From Segatella buccae ATCC 33574 (GTDB lineage Bacteria; Bacteroidota; Bacteroidia; Bacteroidales; Bacteroidaceae): DNA of 64,000 bases. The notes under the pieces were generated by a model, which had not been told where the DNA came from, did not search any database, and worked only from the letters and a program-made list of their open reading frames with translations. Below, in pieces: positions 44,527 through 52,281 of this stretch. The stretch covers positions 2,799,620 to 2,863,619 of the forward strand of contig NZ_GL586311.1 of the NCBI RefSeq assembly GCF_000184945.1, written 5' to 3'. Numbering within the stretch: position 1 is the first letter of the stretch; the number at the start of each line of letters is the position of its first letter. A program made the translations under genes and the position numbers.

Positions 44527-45615
44527 CTACCTCCTCACCTTCCGATAGCTCGCCACCGCCCACGCATCCGCCACGAGAGCAAAGAGGGCCAGCGCGGCCA
44601 CCTCGGTGCGGATGTCTCCGAAGTCGCTGCCGCGCACAAAGACCGAACGCATGGCGTCGATGAAATAGTGCAGCGGATTGAGCGTGACGAGCATCTGCGC
44701 CCAGTCGGGCATGGAGCGCACGGGCGTGTAGAGGCCGCTGAGCAGCATGAAGCACACCACACAAAACCACATCACAAACACCGCCTGCTGCATCGTGTCG
44801 CTGTAGTTGGACACCGTGAGCCCTATCCCACTCATCACCAGCGCCAGCAACGCCGTGAGCACGTAGAGCCAGAGGATGTTGCCCCTGCACGTGATGCCGT
44901 AGACGGCCCACGAGAGCAGGAAGCAGAGCGTGACCACGAGCAGGGCGATGGCCCAGTAGGGGATGAGTTTGGCCAAGATAAAACTCCACTTGCTCACGGG
45001 TGTGACGTTGATCTGCTCGATGGTGCCCGTCTCCTTCTCGCCCACGATGTTGAGCGCGGGCAGAAATCCGCACATCATCACGAGCACCATCGCCATGAGC
45101 GCGGGTATCATGAACACCTTGTAGTCGAGGTGCTTGTTGTAGAGGTAGAGTTCGCTCACCCACTTTCCGGCATCCGCTGCAGCCGGACCCGCCTGTGCCG
45201 TGACCATCTGTGTGAGATAGGCCGTGCCCATCGCCCCCTTGGTGGCGTTGGCCGCATTGGCTGCAAGGAGTATCTGAGGCCGGCCGCCCCGCTCCACGTC
45301 GCGCCCGTAGTGGGGCGGAATGCTCACCACCACATCGGCTGCGCTGCGCTCAATGTCGGCCAGGGCCTCGGCATAGGAGGCCCGCCGGGCGTGGAACACG
45401 AAGTAGCGGCTGGCCTCGATGCTGTGTACGAGACGGCTGCTCAACGTGGAGCGGTCGTTGTCTACCACGCTCACGCGCACGTTTCTCACCTCCATGGTCA
45501 TGATCCACGGCATCACGCCCATCACCATCACGGGAAACAGGACGACCAACCGCGGCAGAAACCCGTTGCGCCATAGCTGTATCAGTTCTTTGCGTATAAG
45601 ATATTTCAGCACCAT
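44527..45615 (-). CDS. ABC-2 type permease of a YbhS/YbhR-like exporter (second permease)
   Basis: 362 residues: an N-terminal helix (FLPRLVVLFPVMVMGVMPWI), a periplasmic domain of about 140 residues (VRVSVVDNDRSTLSSRL to KWVSELYLYNKHLD), then five helices. The cytoplasmic coupling loop is NIVGEKETGTIEQINVTPVSKWSFILAKLIPYW, with the EKE-GT-EQI motif of the family, and LSGLYTPVRSMPDWAQ lies before the last helices. With the second permease and the ATPase it exports a drug or lipid-like compound. It is separated from its partner permease by a 457-nt gap filled with repeats. Confidence 0.93.
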   Translation of the reverse strand: MVLKYLIRKELIQLWRNGFLPRLVVLFPVMVMGVMPWIMTMEVRNVRVSVVDNDRSTLSSRLVHSIEASRYFVFHARRASYAEALADIERSAADVVVSIPPHYGRDVERGGRPQILLAANAANATKGAMGTAYLTQMVTAQAGPAAADAGKWVSELYLYNKHLDYKVFMIPALMAMVLVMMCGFLPALNIVGEKETGTIEQINVTPVSKWSFILAKLIPYWAIALLVVTLCFLLSWAVYGITCRGNILWLYVLTALLALVMSGIGLTVSNYSDTMQQAVFVMWFCVVCFMLLSGLYTPVRSMPDWAQMLVTLNPLHYFIDAMRSVFVRGSDFGDIRTEVAALALFALVADAWAVASYRKVRR

Positions 45616-45674
45616 ATATTTTCAGTCTGTGAGGCCTGCAACAGCCCCGAAACGTAAACTCTTTTCGTGTCACA

Positions 45675-45706
45675 TTTGCAATCGGCCGCAAAATGTTGTA
45701 TCTTTG
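45675..45706 (+). promoter_or_regulatory. promoter inside repeat B2
   Basis: TTTG at 45675-45678, 20 nt, TATCTTTG at 45699-45706, a full consensus match. No plus-strand gene follows. Confidence 0.65.
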
Positions 45707-45713
45707 CATCAGC

Positions 45714-45744
45714 AAGGAAAGCGCGAGGGCGTTTTCCTTTTTTT
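45714..45744 (+). terminator. intrinsic terminator directly after the B2 promoter
   Basis: AAGGAAAGCGC pairs with GCGTTTTCCTT (one G-U) around GAGG, then seven T. It begins at the expected initiation point, so a transcript of only about 30 nt is predicted. Confidence 0.8.
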
Positions 45745-46055
45745 ATAAAGAGACCCCCAACCGACTAACGAGAGACCCCCAAACCACCTAATGAGAGACC
45801 CCCAACCCCCTAAAGGGGGCTTTCCAACCTTGCGAAAGGGGCTCTTTGAGCTTCTTATTCGGCCTCTTTGAGCTTCTCACTGTGGCCGTTTTGCAATGTC
45901 GGTCGGGCCATTTGAGAATTTTGAGGGGGCGGATGGGACCAATAAGGCGAATCATTTTGCGCGGAGAGATGGATGTGGGGGAAATGGCGTGTCAGGCTTT
46001 TTCGAAATTGAAATGAGTTTCTGACTATAGGGCACAAACCTCACACAGCCACCCA

Positions 46056-46142
46056 CAGACCCCCCATCCCCCCTAAAGGGGGGCTTTGCCATCCACCTGT
46101 TCGCAGGGATGGAGCCCCCCTTTAGGGGGGTTGGGGGGTCTG
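46056..46142. repeat. CCCCCTAAAGGGGG palindrome (family P), full copy
   Basis: CAGACCCCCC...CCCCTAAAGGGG, GCTTTGCCATCCACCTG, then the complementary arm ending GGGGGGTCTG. Each arm is itself a small palindrome. The 3' end of the first permease gene lies in it. Confidence 0.9.
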
Positions 46143-47218
46143 TAGATGTTTAGGGCCGCCAGGCCTAATACCATCCCTGCCAGCACGGCCACCTCCGTGA
46201 GCACATTCTCCACCCCCACGCCCATGATCATCAGCTTGCGCATGGCCCTTATATAATAGGTGGTGGGCACGGCGTGGGCCACCCATTGCAGCACGGGCGG
46301 CATACTCTCCACGGGGAAAATCATGCCGCTGAGCAGCAGACAGGGCATGAGCAGCACCATGGCCGACACGAGCAGTGCCTCGATCTGGGTCTTGGCCACG
46401 TTGCTGATGAGCAGACCGAGCACGAGGGCAAGCAGGATGTAGAGGGCCGACACGGCGAATATCCAAAACAGCGAACCCGACAGGGGCACGGCCAGCACAT
46501 AGTGGGACATGAGCAGGATGGCCGTCAGCACCACCAGCGAGAGCACCATGTAGGGCACGGCCTTGGCCACAATCACCGTCAGCGGGCGCACCGGACTCAC
46601 GAGGAGCAGCTCCATCGTGCCCCGCTCCTTCTCCCTAACGATGCTCACGCTTGTCATCAGCGCGCACACTATCATCAGCAACATGCCCATGATGCCCGGC
46701 ACGAAGTTGTAGGCCGACTGCATCTCGGGGTTGTAGAGCATCTTCACGCTCACCGGCAGCCCCGCCCCGGCCCCGGCTGCGCGCCCGCCGGCGAGAGCCT
46801 GCATGAAGATGCTGCGGGCATAGTTGGTGTATTGCCGCGCCATGTTGGGGTCGGCCCCGTCGGTGATGAGCTGCACGCGCCCCTCGCCCTTGGCCAGACG
46901 GGCGGCAAACGAGGGCGAGAACACCACGGCCATGTCGGCCCGTTGGCAGCGTATGAGCCGCTCGGCCGAGGCCGCCGTGGGGGCCGTGCCCACAAGGGTG
47001 AAGTGCTCCGTGGCAGCCAGTTCGGCCACCAGCCGGCGCGTGAGATGGTCGGCCGAGGCCGTGACCACCACCGTGCGCACCTCCTTCACATCTGTGCGCA
47101 CGGCAAAACCCAGCAGCAACATCATCATCACGGGCATCCCGAAGAGGATGAGCATCGTGCGGCGGTCGCGCACGATGTGGCGGGTCTCTTTGCCTACAAA
47201 GGATAGAAAGGTCTTCAT
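46073..47218 (-). CDS. ABC-2 type permease of a YbhS/YbhR-like exporter (first permease)
   Basis: 381 residues: an N-terminal helix (RTMLILFGMPVMMMLLLGFAV), a periplasmic domain of about 150 residues, then five helices. The coupling loop is SIVREKERGTMELLLVSPVRPLTVIVAKAVPY, and LSGMIFPVESMPPVLQWVAHAVPTTYYIRAMR precedes the last helix. The last helix ends at about LAALNIYR; the next 20 residues ([21 protein letters not shown]) are a translated family P palindrome, so the original stop has probably been replaced. It follows the ATPase gene by 24 nt. Confidence 0.93.
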   Translation of the reverse strand: MKTFLSFVGKETRHIVRDRRTMLILFGMPVMMMLLLGFAVRTDVKEVRTVVVTASADHLTRRLVAELAATEHFTLVGTAPTAASAERLIRCQRADMAVVFSPSFAARLAKGEGRVQLITDGADPNMARQYTNYARSIFMQALAGGRAAGAGAGLPVSVKMLYNPEMQSAYNFVPGIMGMLLMIVCALMTSVSIVREKERGTMELLLVSPVRPLTVIVAKAVPYMVLSLVVLTAILLMSHYVLAVPLSGSLFWIFAVSALYILLALVLGLLISNVAKTQIEALLVSAMVLLMPCLLLSGMIFPVESMPPVLQWVAHAVPTTYYIRAMRKLMIMGVGVENVLTEVAVLAGMVLGLAALNIYRPPNPPKGGLHPCEQVDGKAPL

Positions 47219-47242
47219 CGTTGTCGTTGGTCGTTTTGAGGG

Positions 47243-48715
47243 TCAGGTGCCGCGCGTGGCTTCGCGGGCCAAGTGGGTGAACACGCTGTCCATGTCGGGC
47301 AGTCCGTAGCGCGCCTTCAGTTGGGCGGGCGTGCCCAGAGCCGTGATTCTGCCGTCCACCATGATCGACAGGCGGTCGCAATATTCGGCCTCATCCATGT
47401 AGTGGGTGGTCACGAAGACGGTGATGCCGCGCTGCGCCGCGTCGTGGATGAGCTGCCAGAACTGCCGGCGCGTGGCAGGGTCTACGCCGCCCGTGGGCTC
47501 GTCGAGAAACACGATGCCGGGCTCGTGGAAGATGCTCACCGAGAAGGCGAGCCGCTGTTTCCATCCCGGCGGCAGCGACTTCACCACAGTGTCGCGGCGG
47601 TCGGCCATGCCCAGACGGGTGAGCAGGCGGTCGGTCTTCTCGCCGATGGCACGGTCGGTCATGCCGTAGATGCCCCCGAAGAGGCGTATGTTCTCGGCCA
47701 CGGTGAGGTCTTCATAGAGCGAGAAACGCTGGCTCATGTAGCCGATGCGGCGTTTCACCTGCTCGCTGTGGGTGGCCACGTCGTAGCCCAGCACCCGGGC
47801 GCGGCCGGCCGTGGGGCGGTCCAGTCCGGTGAGGATGTGCATGGCAGTCGTCTTTCCTGCGCCGTTGGCCCCGAGAAAACCGAATATCTCGCCCCGCCTC
47901 ACGCTGAAGCTGATGTCGTCGACGGCCCTGAACGTGCCGAAAGCCTTCACCAGATGCTCCACCTCTATCACCGGCCGGTCGGCCTCATCGGCATGGGCCA
48001 CTGGTGCAAGGGGCTCGGGACAGAAGATGTCGCGGAAACGGGCGAGCACCTCGCCGGGCGTGCCGATGCCGGCCAGCCGCCCTTCGCGGAGGAAGGCCAC
48101 GCGCCCGCAGCGGCCCACCTCGTCGAGATAGGGTGTGGCAACGACGATGGTGATGCCCCGTTCCTTGAGCGTGGCGAGCATGTCCCAAAGTTCCTTGCGG
48201 CTCACGGGGTCTACGCCCGTGGTGGGCTCGTCGAGCAGGAGCACGCTCGGGCGGTGTATGAGGGCGCAGCTGAGGGCCAGCTTCTGCTTCATGCCGCCCG
48301 AGAGCGCACCGGCCCGGCGGTCTCTGAACCGCTCTATCTGCGAGTAGATGGCGCGTATGCCGTCGTAGCCGGCCTCAACGGTGGTGCCGTAGAGGGTGGC
48401 GAAGAAGCGGAGGTTTTCCTCCACGGTGAGGTCATGGTAGAGGGAGAAGCGGCCCGGCATGTAGCCCACGCGGCGGCGGATGGCGGCCCGGGCGGTCACG
48501 GTGTCGAACCCGTCGATGCTCACCCGTCCGGCATCGGGGCTCAGCAGGGTGGCCATGAGGCGGAAGAGGGTGGTCTTGCCCGACCCGTCGGGGCCTATCA
48601 GCCCGAACACCTCGCCCCGCTCCACAGCGAAGTTCACCCCGTCGAGGGCCTGCACGGAGCCGTAATGCTTGCCCGCCCCGACCACTTCTACGGCATAGTC
48701 TCTCTGTTCGTTCAT
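47243..48715 (-). CDS. tandem ABC ATPase of a YbhF-like exporter
   Basis: 490 residues with two nucleotide-binding domains in one chain. NBD1: GPDGSGKTT Walker A, LSGGMKQKL signature, VLLLDEPTTG Walker B, but the H-loop reads ATPYLDE, with Pro in place of His. NBD2: GANGAGKTT Walker A, signature SLPPGWKQRL in place of LSGGQ, IVFLDEPTGG Walker B, and a normal H-loop TTHYMDE. Each composite ATP site therefore has one changed element, as is common in the YbhF type. It powers the two ABC-2 permeases. It lies between the HlyD gene (6 nt) and the first permease (24 nt). Confidence 0.95.
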   Translation of the reverse strand: MNEQRDYAVEVVGAGKHYGSVQALDGVNFAVERGEVFGLIGPDGSGKTTLFRLMATLLSPDAGRVSIDGFDTVTARAAIRRRVGYMPGRFSLYHDLTVEENLRFFATLYGTTVEAGYDGIRAIYSQIERFRDRRAGALSGGMKQKLALSCALIHRPSVLLLDEPTTGVDPVSRKELWDMLATLKERGITIVVATPYLDEVGRCGRVAFLREGRLAGIGTPGEVLARFRDIFCPEPLAPVAHADEADRPVIEVEHLVKAFGTFRAVDDISFSVRRGEIFGFLGANGAGKTTAMHILTGLDRPTAGRARVLGYDVATHSEQVKRRIGYMSQRFSLYEDLTVAENIRLFGGIYGMTDRAIGEKTDRLLTRLGMADRRDTVVKSLPPGWKQRLAFSVSIFHEPGIVFLDEPTGGVDPATRRQFWQLIHDAAQRGITVFVTTHYMDEAEYCDRLSIMVDGRITALGTPAQLKARYGLPDMDSVFTHLAREATRGT

Positions 48716-48721
48716 GGCGTG

Positions 48722-49618
48722 TCAGTCGGTCAGTTTCACCTTGCCGTACATCCCTATCTTCACCAGTCCGTCGTTGCGGAGGGCTATCTTCACGGCATAG
48801 ACGAGGTCGGCACGCTCGTCGTCGGTGAGGATGGTCTTGGGCGTAAACTCGCCCGCCTGACTGATCCATGCCACCGTGCCATTGTAGCTGCGGGTGTGGC
48901 CGTCGCCGTAGTCGGCCACCACCTTCACCCGTGCGCCCAACCTCACCCTCGACAGTTGGGCCGAGGTGACATAGGCGCGCAGGAACATGCGCTGCGTGTC
49001 GGCCATCTTGAAGAGCGGCCGGCCCACGGTGACAAACTCGCCGGGCTCGGCATACTTCTCAAGCACCGTGCCCGAGAGCGGCGCCTTGACGCGGCACTTG
49101 CGCAGCCGGTCGCGCAACTGGGCCGCCTGCGTGTCGGTGGTGTGCTGCTGGCGGGCGAGCGTGGCCGTCTGCACGGTCAGCGTGGAGCGCAGGGCGGCCA
49201 TGCGCTTTTCGAGCACGCTCACCTCGCTGCGGGCGTCGTCGGCGGTCTTGGCCGGAACCGCCCCGTCGGCCACGAGTTCGGAGTAGCGTTGCAGTTCGCG
49301 CCGGGCCTTGGCCAGTTGTTCGCCCGTGGCCGCCAACTGGGCCGCCATGTCGGGCTGTTGGGCGGCATAGACGGCCCGTGCGGCCCCCGTCTGGCGCAGT
49401 TGCAGGGTGAGTTGGGTGGTGTCGATGAGTCCCACCTCGGTGCCTTGGTGCAGCGTGTCACCTTCGTTCACGCCGAAGCGCAGCAACGGGCCGGTCTCCT
49501 CGGCGCTCACGGTGGTCTCCGTGGCCTCGAAGGTGCCGGTCGCGTCGTAGTCTTTTTCGTTGCCCGTGCAGGCAGTGAGCAGCAGGATTGCTGCCAGTAA
49601 GCGTATGGTCTTTTTCAT
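48722..49618 (-). CDS. HlyD/YbhG-like membrane-fusion lipoprotein
   Basis: 298 residues. A lipobox signal (LLAAILLLTAC, Cys17) anchors it; the E. coli YbhG has a membrane helix instead. The order is a first half-lipoyl strand (TVSAEETGPLLRFGVNEGDTLHQGTEVGLID), a long alpha-hairpin (about 85-165) with TADDARSEVSVLEKRMAALRSTL, then the second half-lipoyl strand VKAPLSGTVLEKYAEPGEFV and a beta-barrel with VAWISQAGEFTPKTILTDDERADLVYAVKI. It links the inner-membrane ABC transporter to the TolC-like channel encoded upstream. Confidence 0.94.
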   Translation of the reverse strand: MKKTIRLLAAILLLTACTGNEKDYDATGTFEATETTVSAEETGPLLRFGVNEGDTLHQGTEVGLIDTTQLTLQLRQTGAARAVYAAQQPDMAAQLAATGEQLAKARRELQRYSELVADGAVPAKTADDARSEVSVLEKRMAALRSTLTVQTATLARQQHTTDTQAAQLRDRLRKCRVKAPLSGTVLEKYAEPGEFVTVGRPLFKMADTQRMFLRAYVTSAQLSRVRLGARVKVVADYGDGHTRSYNGTVAWISQAGEFTPKTILTDDERADLVYAVKIALRNDGLVKIGMYGKVKLTD

Positions 49619-49699
49619 TGTCGTGATGATTTTTTTGATGTTGGATGGAGGGATGGGGCCGCTGACAGCCGATGCCGGAGGGCGGTCGGGGGCGGCAGA

Positions 49700-50971
49700 C
49701 TATTCACCGCCCGTGGTGTAGCTTCTGTCATACATCGCCTTGAGCAGTTCGAGGCCGTGGGTGGAGCGTTGCAGGCGGGCGGCATTCTCGGCGTTGATTT
49801 CCTTCAGGAGGGCCGTCACGTCGATGATGCCATGGGCGAGTTTCGACTCCGCCGCCTCCCTCACGGCCCTCCGCAGGGCCACGATGCGCTCGTCATCAGC
49901 CGTCAGCCGGCGGTAGGCGGCGATGTGCTCGTCATGTTCGGCCACCTCCAGCCGGCGGTTGAAGAGGAACACCTCGCGGCTGTTCTCGTCGTCGGCACGC
50001 CGACAGAGCAGCCGGGCACGGTCGGTCTTGCGGGTGTAGAGAGCCCCGATGTTCCACGAGAGGCTCACGCCCACCATGCCGCCCGGGGAGAAGCGGCGGC
50101 TCATCATGTCGTGGAACATGTCGTAGCCGGGATAGCCGTAGAAGCCTTGGGCGAAGAGACCGAGGCGCGGACGCAGGGCCACATCGAGCGACCGCGCCTC
50201 AAGGTCGGCCAACTGCAACCGGCGTTCGATGAGCCGCAGTTCGGGCCGGCGGTTGTCCGTGGCCGGGGCGATGGCTTCGGGGCGCACGGGGGTGGCGATG
50301 TCGAGACCCGTGAGGAGGGCAAGCATCCTTGTGAGGGTCTGCCGACGGGCAGCGAGCAGGGTGGCCTGCTCCACGGCTCCGAGTCTTTCGGCCCGCACGT
50401 TGTCGAGGTCGCTCCGGGCTGCCGTACCCCCTTTGAGCATAGCGGCCAACCGCTCTTCGCTCGCGAGGAGCAACGCCTGCAGGTCGGCATTGAGTGCCAG
50501 CTGTTCGTCTACGAGCAAGATGCCAAAGTAGAGGTCATTGACACGCTTTCTCAGTGCATACATATCCACATCGTTCCCGGCCTGCTGTATTTCGCCTTGC
50601 AGCCGCGCAATGTCTTTCCGGTTTTTGATTTGTCCGCCGTCATACACGGTCTGCCTGATGTCTACACCTATTCTATATTGGTCGTTTGCCAGTCCGCGGG
50701 TCGCGATGCCCTGCTGCGCCATCATCCGCGTGAGCGCATCGGGCAGCGTGGGCACGTCGCTCTGGAGCGTGGCCCGGGCCTCGGCCGAGACGTGGGGCAG
50801 CCAGTCCTTGCCGATACCGGCCACGGTGAGGTCGGTGGTCTGCCTGATGAGGTCGTATTTCTTCACCAGCGGATAGTTGCCGGCGGCGGCCCGCTGGCAC
50901 TCGTCGAGCGTCTGTGCCGAGGCGGAAAGCCCCGCAAGGCAACAGGCCAACATGATTGTTACCTTTTTCAT
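49700..50971 (-). CDS. TolC-family outer-membrane efflux protein
   Basis: 423 residues from the ATG at 50969-50971 (MKKVTIMLACCLAGLSASAQ), which gives a proper signal peptide; the frame extends 25 codons upstream across the promoter and is rejected. Two repeats of long alpha-hairpins flank short beta-strands: YDLIRQTTDLTVAGIGKDWLPHVSAEARATL and LQLADLEARSLDVALRPRLGLFAQGFYGYPG are the strand-helix joins. It forms the trimeric outer-membrane exit for the exporter. It is the first gene of the operon, 81 nt from the HlyD gene. Confidence 0.94.
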   Translation of the reverse strand: MKKVTIMLACCLAGLSASAQTLDECQRAAAGNYPLVKKYDLIRQTTDLTVAGIGKDWLPHVSAEARATLQSDVPTLPDALTRMMAQQGIATRGLANDQYRIGVDIRQTVYDGGQIKNRKDIARLQGEIQQAGNDVDMYALRKRVNDLYFGILLVDEQLALNADLQALLLASEERLAAMLKGGTAARSDLDNVRAERLGAVEQATLLAARRQTLTRMLALLTGLDIATPVRPEAIAPATDNRRPELRLIERRLQLADLEARSLDVALRPRLGLFAQGFYGYPGYDMFHDMMSRRFSPGGMVGVSLSWNIGALYTRKTDRARLLCRRADDENSREVFLFNRRLEVAEHDEHIAAYRRLTADDERIVALRRAVREAAESKLAHGIIDVTALLKEINAENAARLQRSTHGLELLKAMYDRSYTTGGE

Positions 50972-50999
50972 ACCATTTCGTTTGTTACGGTTGATGGTG

Positions 51000-51007
51000 C
51001 AAAGATA
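51000..51007 (-). promoter_or_regulatory. -7 element of the efflux operon
   Basis: TATCTTTG on the minus strand, about 29 nt before the TolC ATG. No TTTG at the usual distance, which would fit a promoter that needs the divergent AraC regulator as activator. Confidence 0.5.
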
Positions 51008-51104
51008 GTCCGAAATATCCATTCCGCCGTTATCCATAGCCTCCAAATAATGTCCTTTTTGTACAAAAAAGGCATACCGCCAAGGCGATATGCCGCCAAT
51101 TTAT

Positions 51105-51112
51105 TATCTTTG
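51105..51112 (+). promoter_or_regulatory. -7 element of the AraC gene
   Basis: TATCTTTG about 56 nt before the ATG at 51168, with no clear -33 element. The two -7 elements are about 100 bp apart in the divergent region. Confidence 0.5.
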
Positions 51113-51167
51113 CAAACAGAAGTCGGCCATACGACAGCTTTTCATACGGGCCACCTTATATAACAAA

Positions 51168-52076
51168 ATGGACAACATGACTGAAAACTTACGGCACTTG
51201 ACGCTCGGACAACTGAAGGAAATTATCGACCGCAACGATGTGGCGAAGATGAACAGTCTCTTGACCGAAAACCTCGGTGTGACAATGAAGGTGACGAAAG
51301 CGGTGCTGGGCAGCTTCGCCCACACGCCGCTCTATCTGCCGGAGATGCGCCTCATCATGGTGCGCAGGGGCACAGCCTCACCCACCATCAACCTGCTCAG
51401 GCACTCCGTCGAGGCCGGCACACTCATGTTTTTCGCCCCCCACTCCATCGTGGAGGCCAACAATCTTTCGGACGACCTTGAGGGGGAGGGCATCACAATG
51501 ACCGACGACTTCTTCCATCTCACCGTGGGCGACCATCTGCCACCGGCCTTCGACGGCAGGCAACGCGACTTCCGGCTACGGCTCAACGCCCGACAGATGG
51601 CGTATGCCGAGGAGCTGCTGCGCCTGATCTACCAAAGCATCCGGACCACCGAATGCCACGCGCAGGTGACGATCCACCTCGCGAGTGCCTTCCTCTGGTA
51701 TGTGAACAACCTGTGGCAGCAGCAACAACAGCGCGAGCAGCAAGGATTTTCGCGCGAGCAGCAACTCTTCACGCGGTTTATCGCACTGGTCAACGAGCAG
51801 GCTGCCACCCACCACACCATCGACTTCTACGCCTCCGCGCTCTGTCTCTCGCCCCGCTACATGGGCCGGCTCATCAAGGAGGTGAGCGGGCGCAGCGCCA
51901 AGGAGTGGATAGACGATGCCATCGTCACGGGGGCCAAAGTGAGACTGAAACACAGCGACCGCCTCGTGCGCCAGATAGCAGACGAGATGAACTTCCCCAA
52001 CGTGAGCTTCTTCTGCAAGTATTTCAAGCGCATGACGGGGCTCACACCCAACGAATACAAGCACCGGGACATCTGA
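51168..52076 (+). CDS. AraC-family transcriptional regulator
   Basis: 302 residues from the ATG at 51168 (MDNMTENLRHL), placed after a TATCTTTG element; an open frame 26 codons longer would overlap that element. The N-terminal 190 residues are a cupin-like sensor (VLGSFAHTPLYLPEMRLIMVRRGTA, FFAPHSIVEANNL). A Gln-rich linker (WQQQQQREQQ) leads to the two helix-turn-helix AraC domain: HTIDFYASALCLSPRYMGRLIKEVSGRSAKEWI and VRQIADEMNFPNVSFFCKYFKRMTGLTPNEYK. It is divergent from the TolC/HlyD/ABC operon and very probably controls it. The ligand is unknown. Confidence 0.93.
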   Translation: MDNMTENLRHLTLGQLKEIIDRNDVAKMNSLLTENLGVTMKVTKAVLGSFAHTPLYLPEMRLIMVRRGTASPTINLLRHSVEAGTLMFFAPHSIVEANNLSDDLEGEGITMTDDFFHLTVGDHLPPAFDGRQRDFRLRLNARQMAYAEELLRLIYQSIRTTECHAQVTIHLASAFLWYVNNLWQQQQQREQQGFSREQQLFTRFIALVNEQAATHHTIDFYASALCLSPRYMGRLIKEVSGRSAKEWIDDAIVTGAKVRLKHSDRLVRQIADEMNFPNVSFFCKYFKRMTGLTPNEYKHRDI

Positions 52077-52234
52077 AAACGCACACAGAACAGGGACCCG
52101 GAGAGCTGTCGGAAAGCCGGAATAACTGGTTCTTTCCGCCCGACTGCCAACAGGGACGCAGGGTTTTATGCGGACGCAGGGCAGAAACTTAATAGAAAAA
52201 AGCGTCTTTATGCCCGTATATGAAGGAATATCCA

Positions 52235-52242
52235 TAACTTTG
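52235..52242 (+). promoter_or_regulatory. -7 element of the propeller gene
   Basis: TAACTTTG about 40 nt before the ATG at 52282; -33 not clear. A CGGAAAG/CTTTCCG hairpin (52110-52138) just after the AraC gene may be its terminator, though it has no T tract. Confidence 0.45.
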
Positions 52243-52281
52243 CATCGTCTTTCAGAAAACAGCAAAAACAATGTTTACACG

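Larger units (their letters stand above)
45665..46035 (+). repeat. family B structured repeat, copy B2
   Basis: Same order as B1: promoter (45675-45706), hairpin terminator (45714-45744), CCCAAACCACCTAATGAGAG, half family P palindrome (45796-45825), AACCTTGCGAAAGGGGCTC, two TTTGAGCTTCT units, CACTGTGGCC, then a tail to about 46035. It sits inside the exporter operon in the opposite orientation to the genes. The block CTGTGGCCGTTTTGCAA..TCG..CGGGCC also matches family A, so A and B are related. The minus-strand open frame 45855-46037 is not called. Confidence 0.8.

Noticed and set aside
36814..46037. Small frames 36814-37044 (+) and 45855-46037 (-) sharing RKSLTRHF and EKLKE
   Set aside because: The similarity comes from the B1/B2 DNA repeat; frames are not kept over the rest, and no start signals or promoters serve them.
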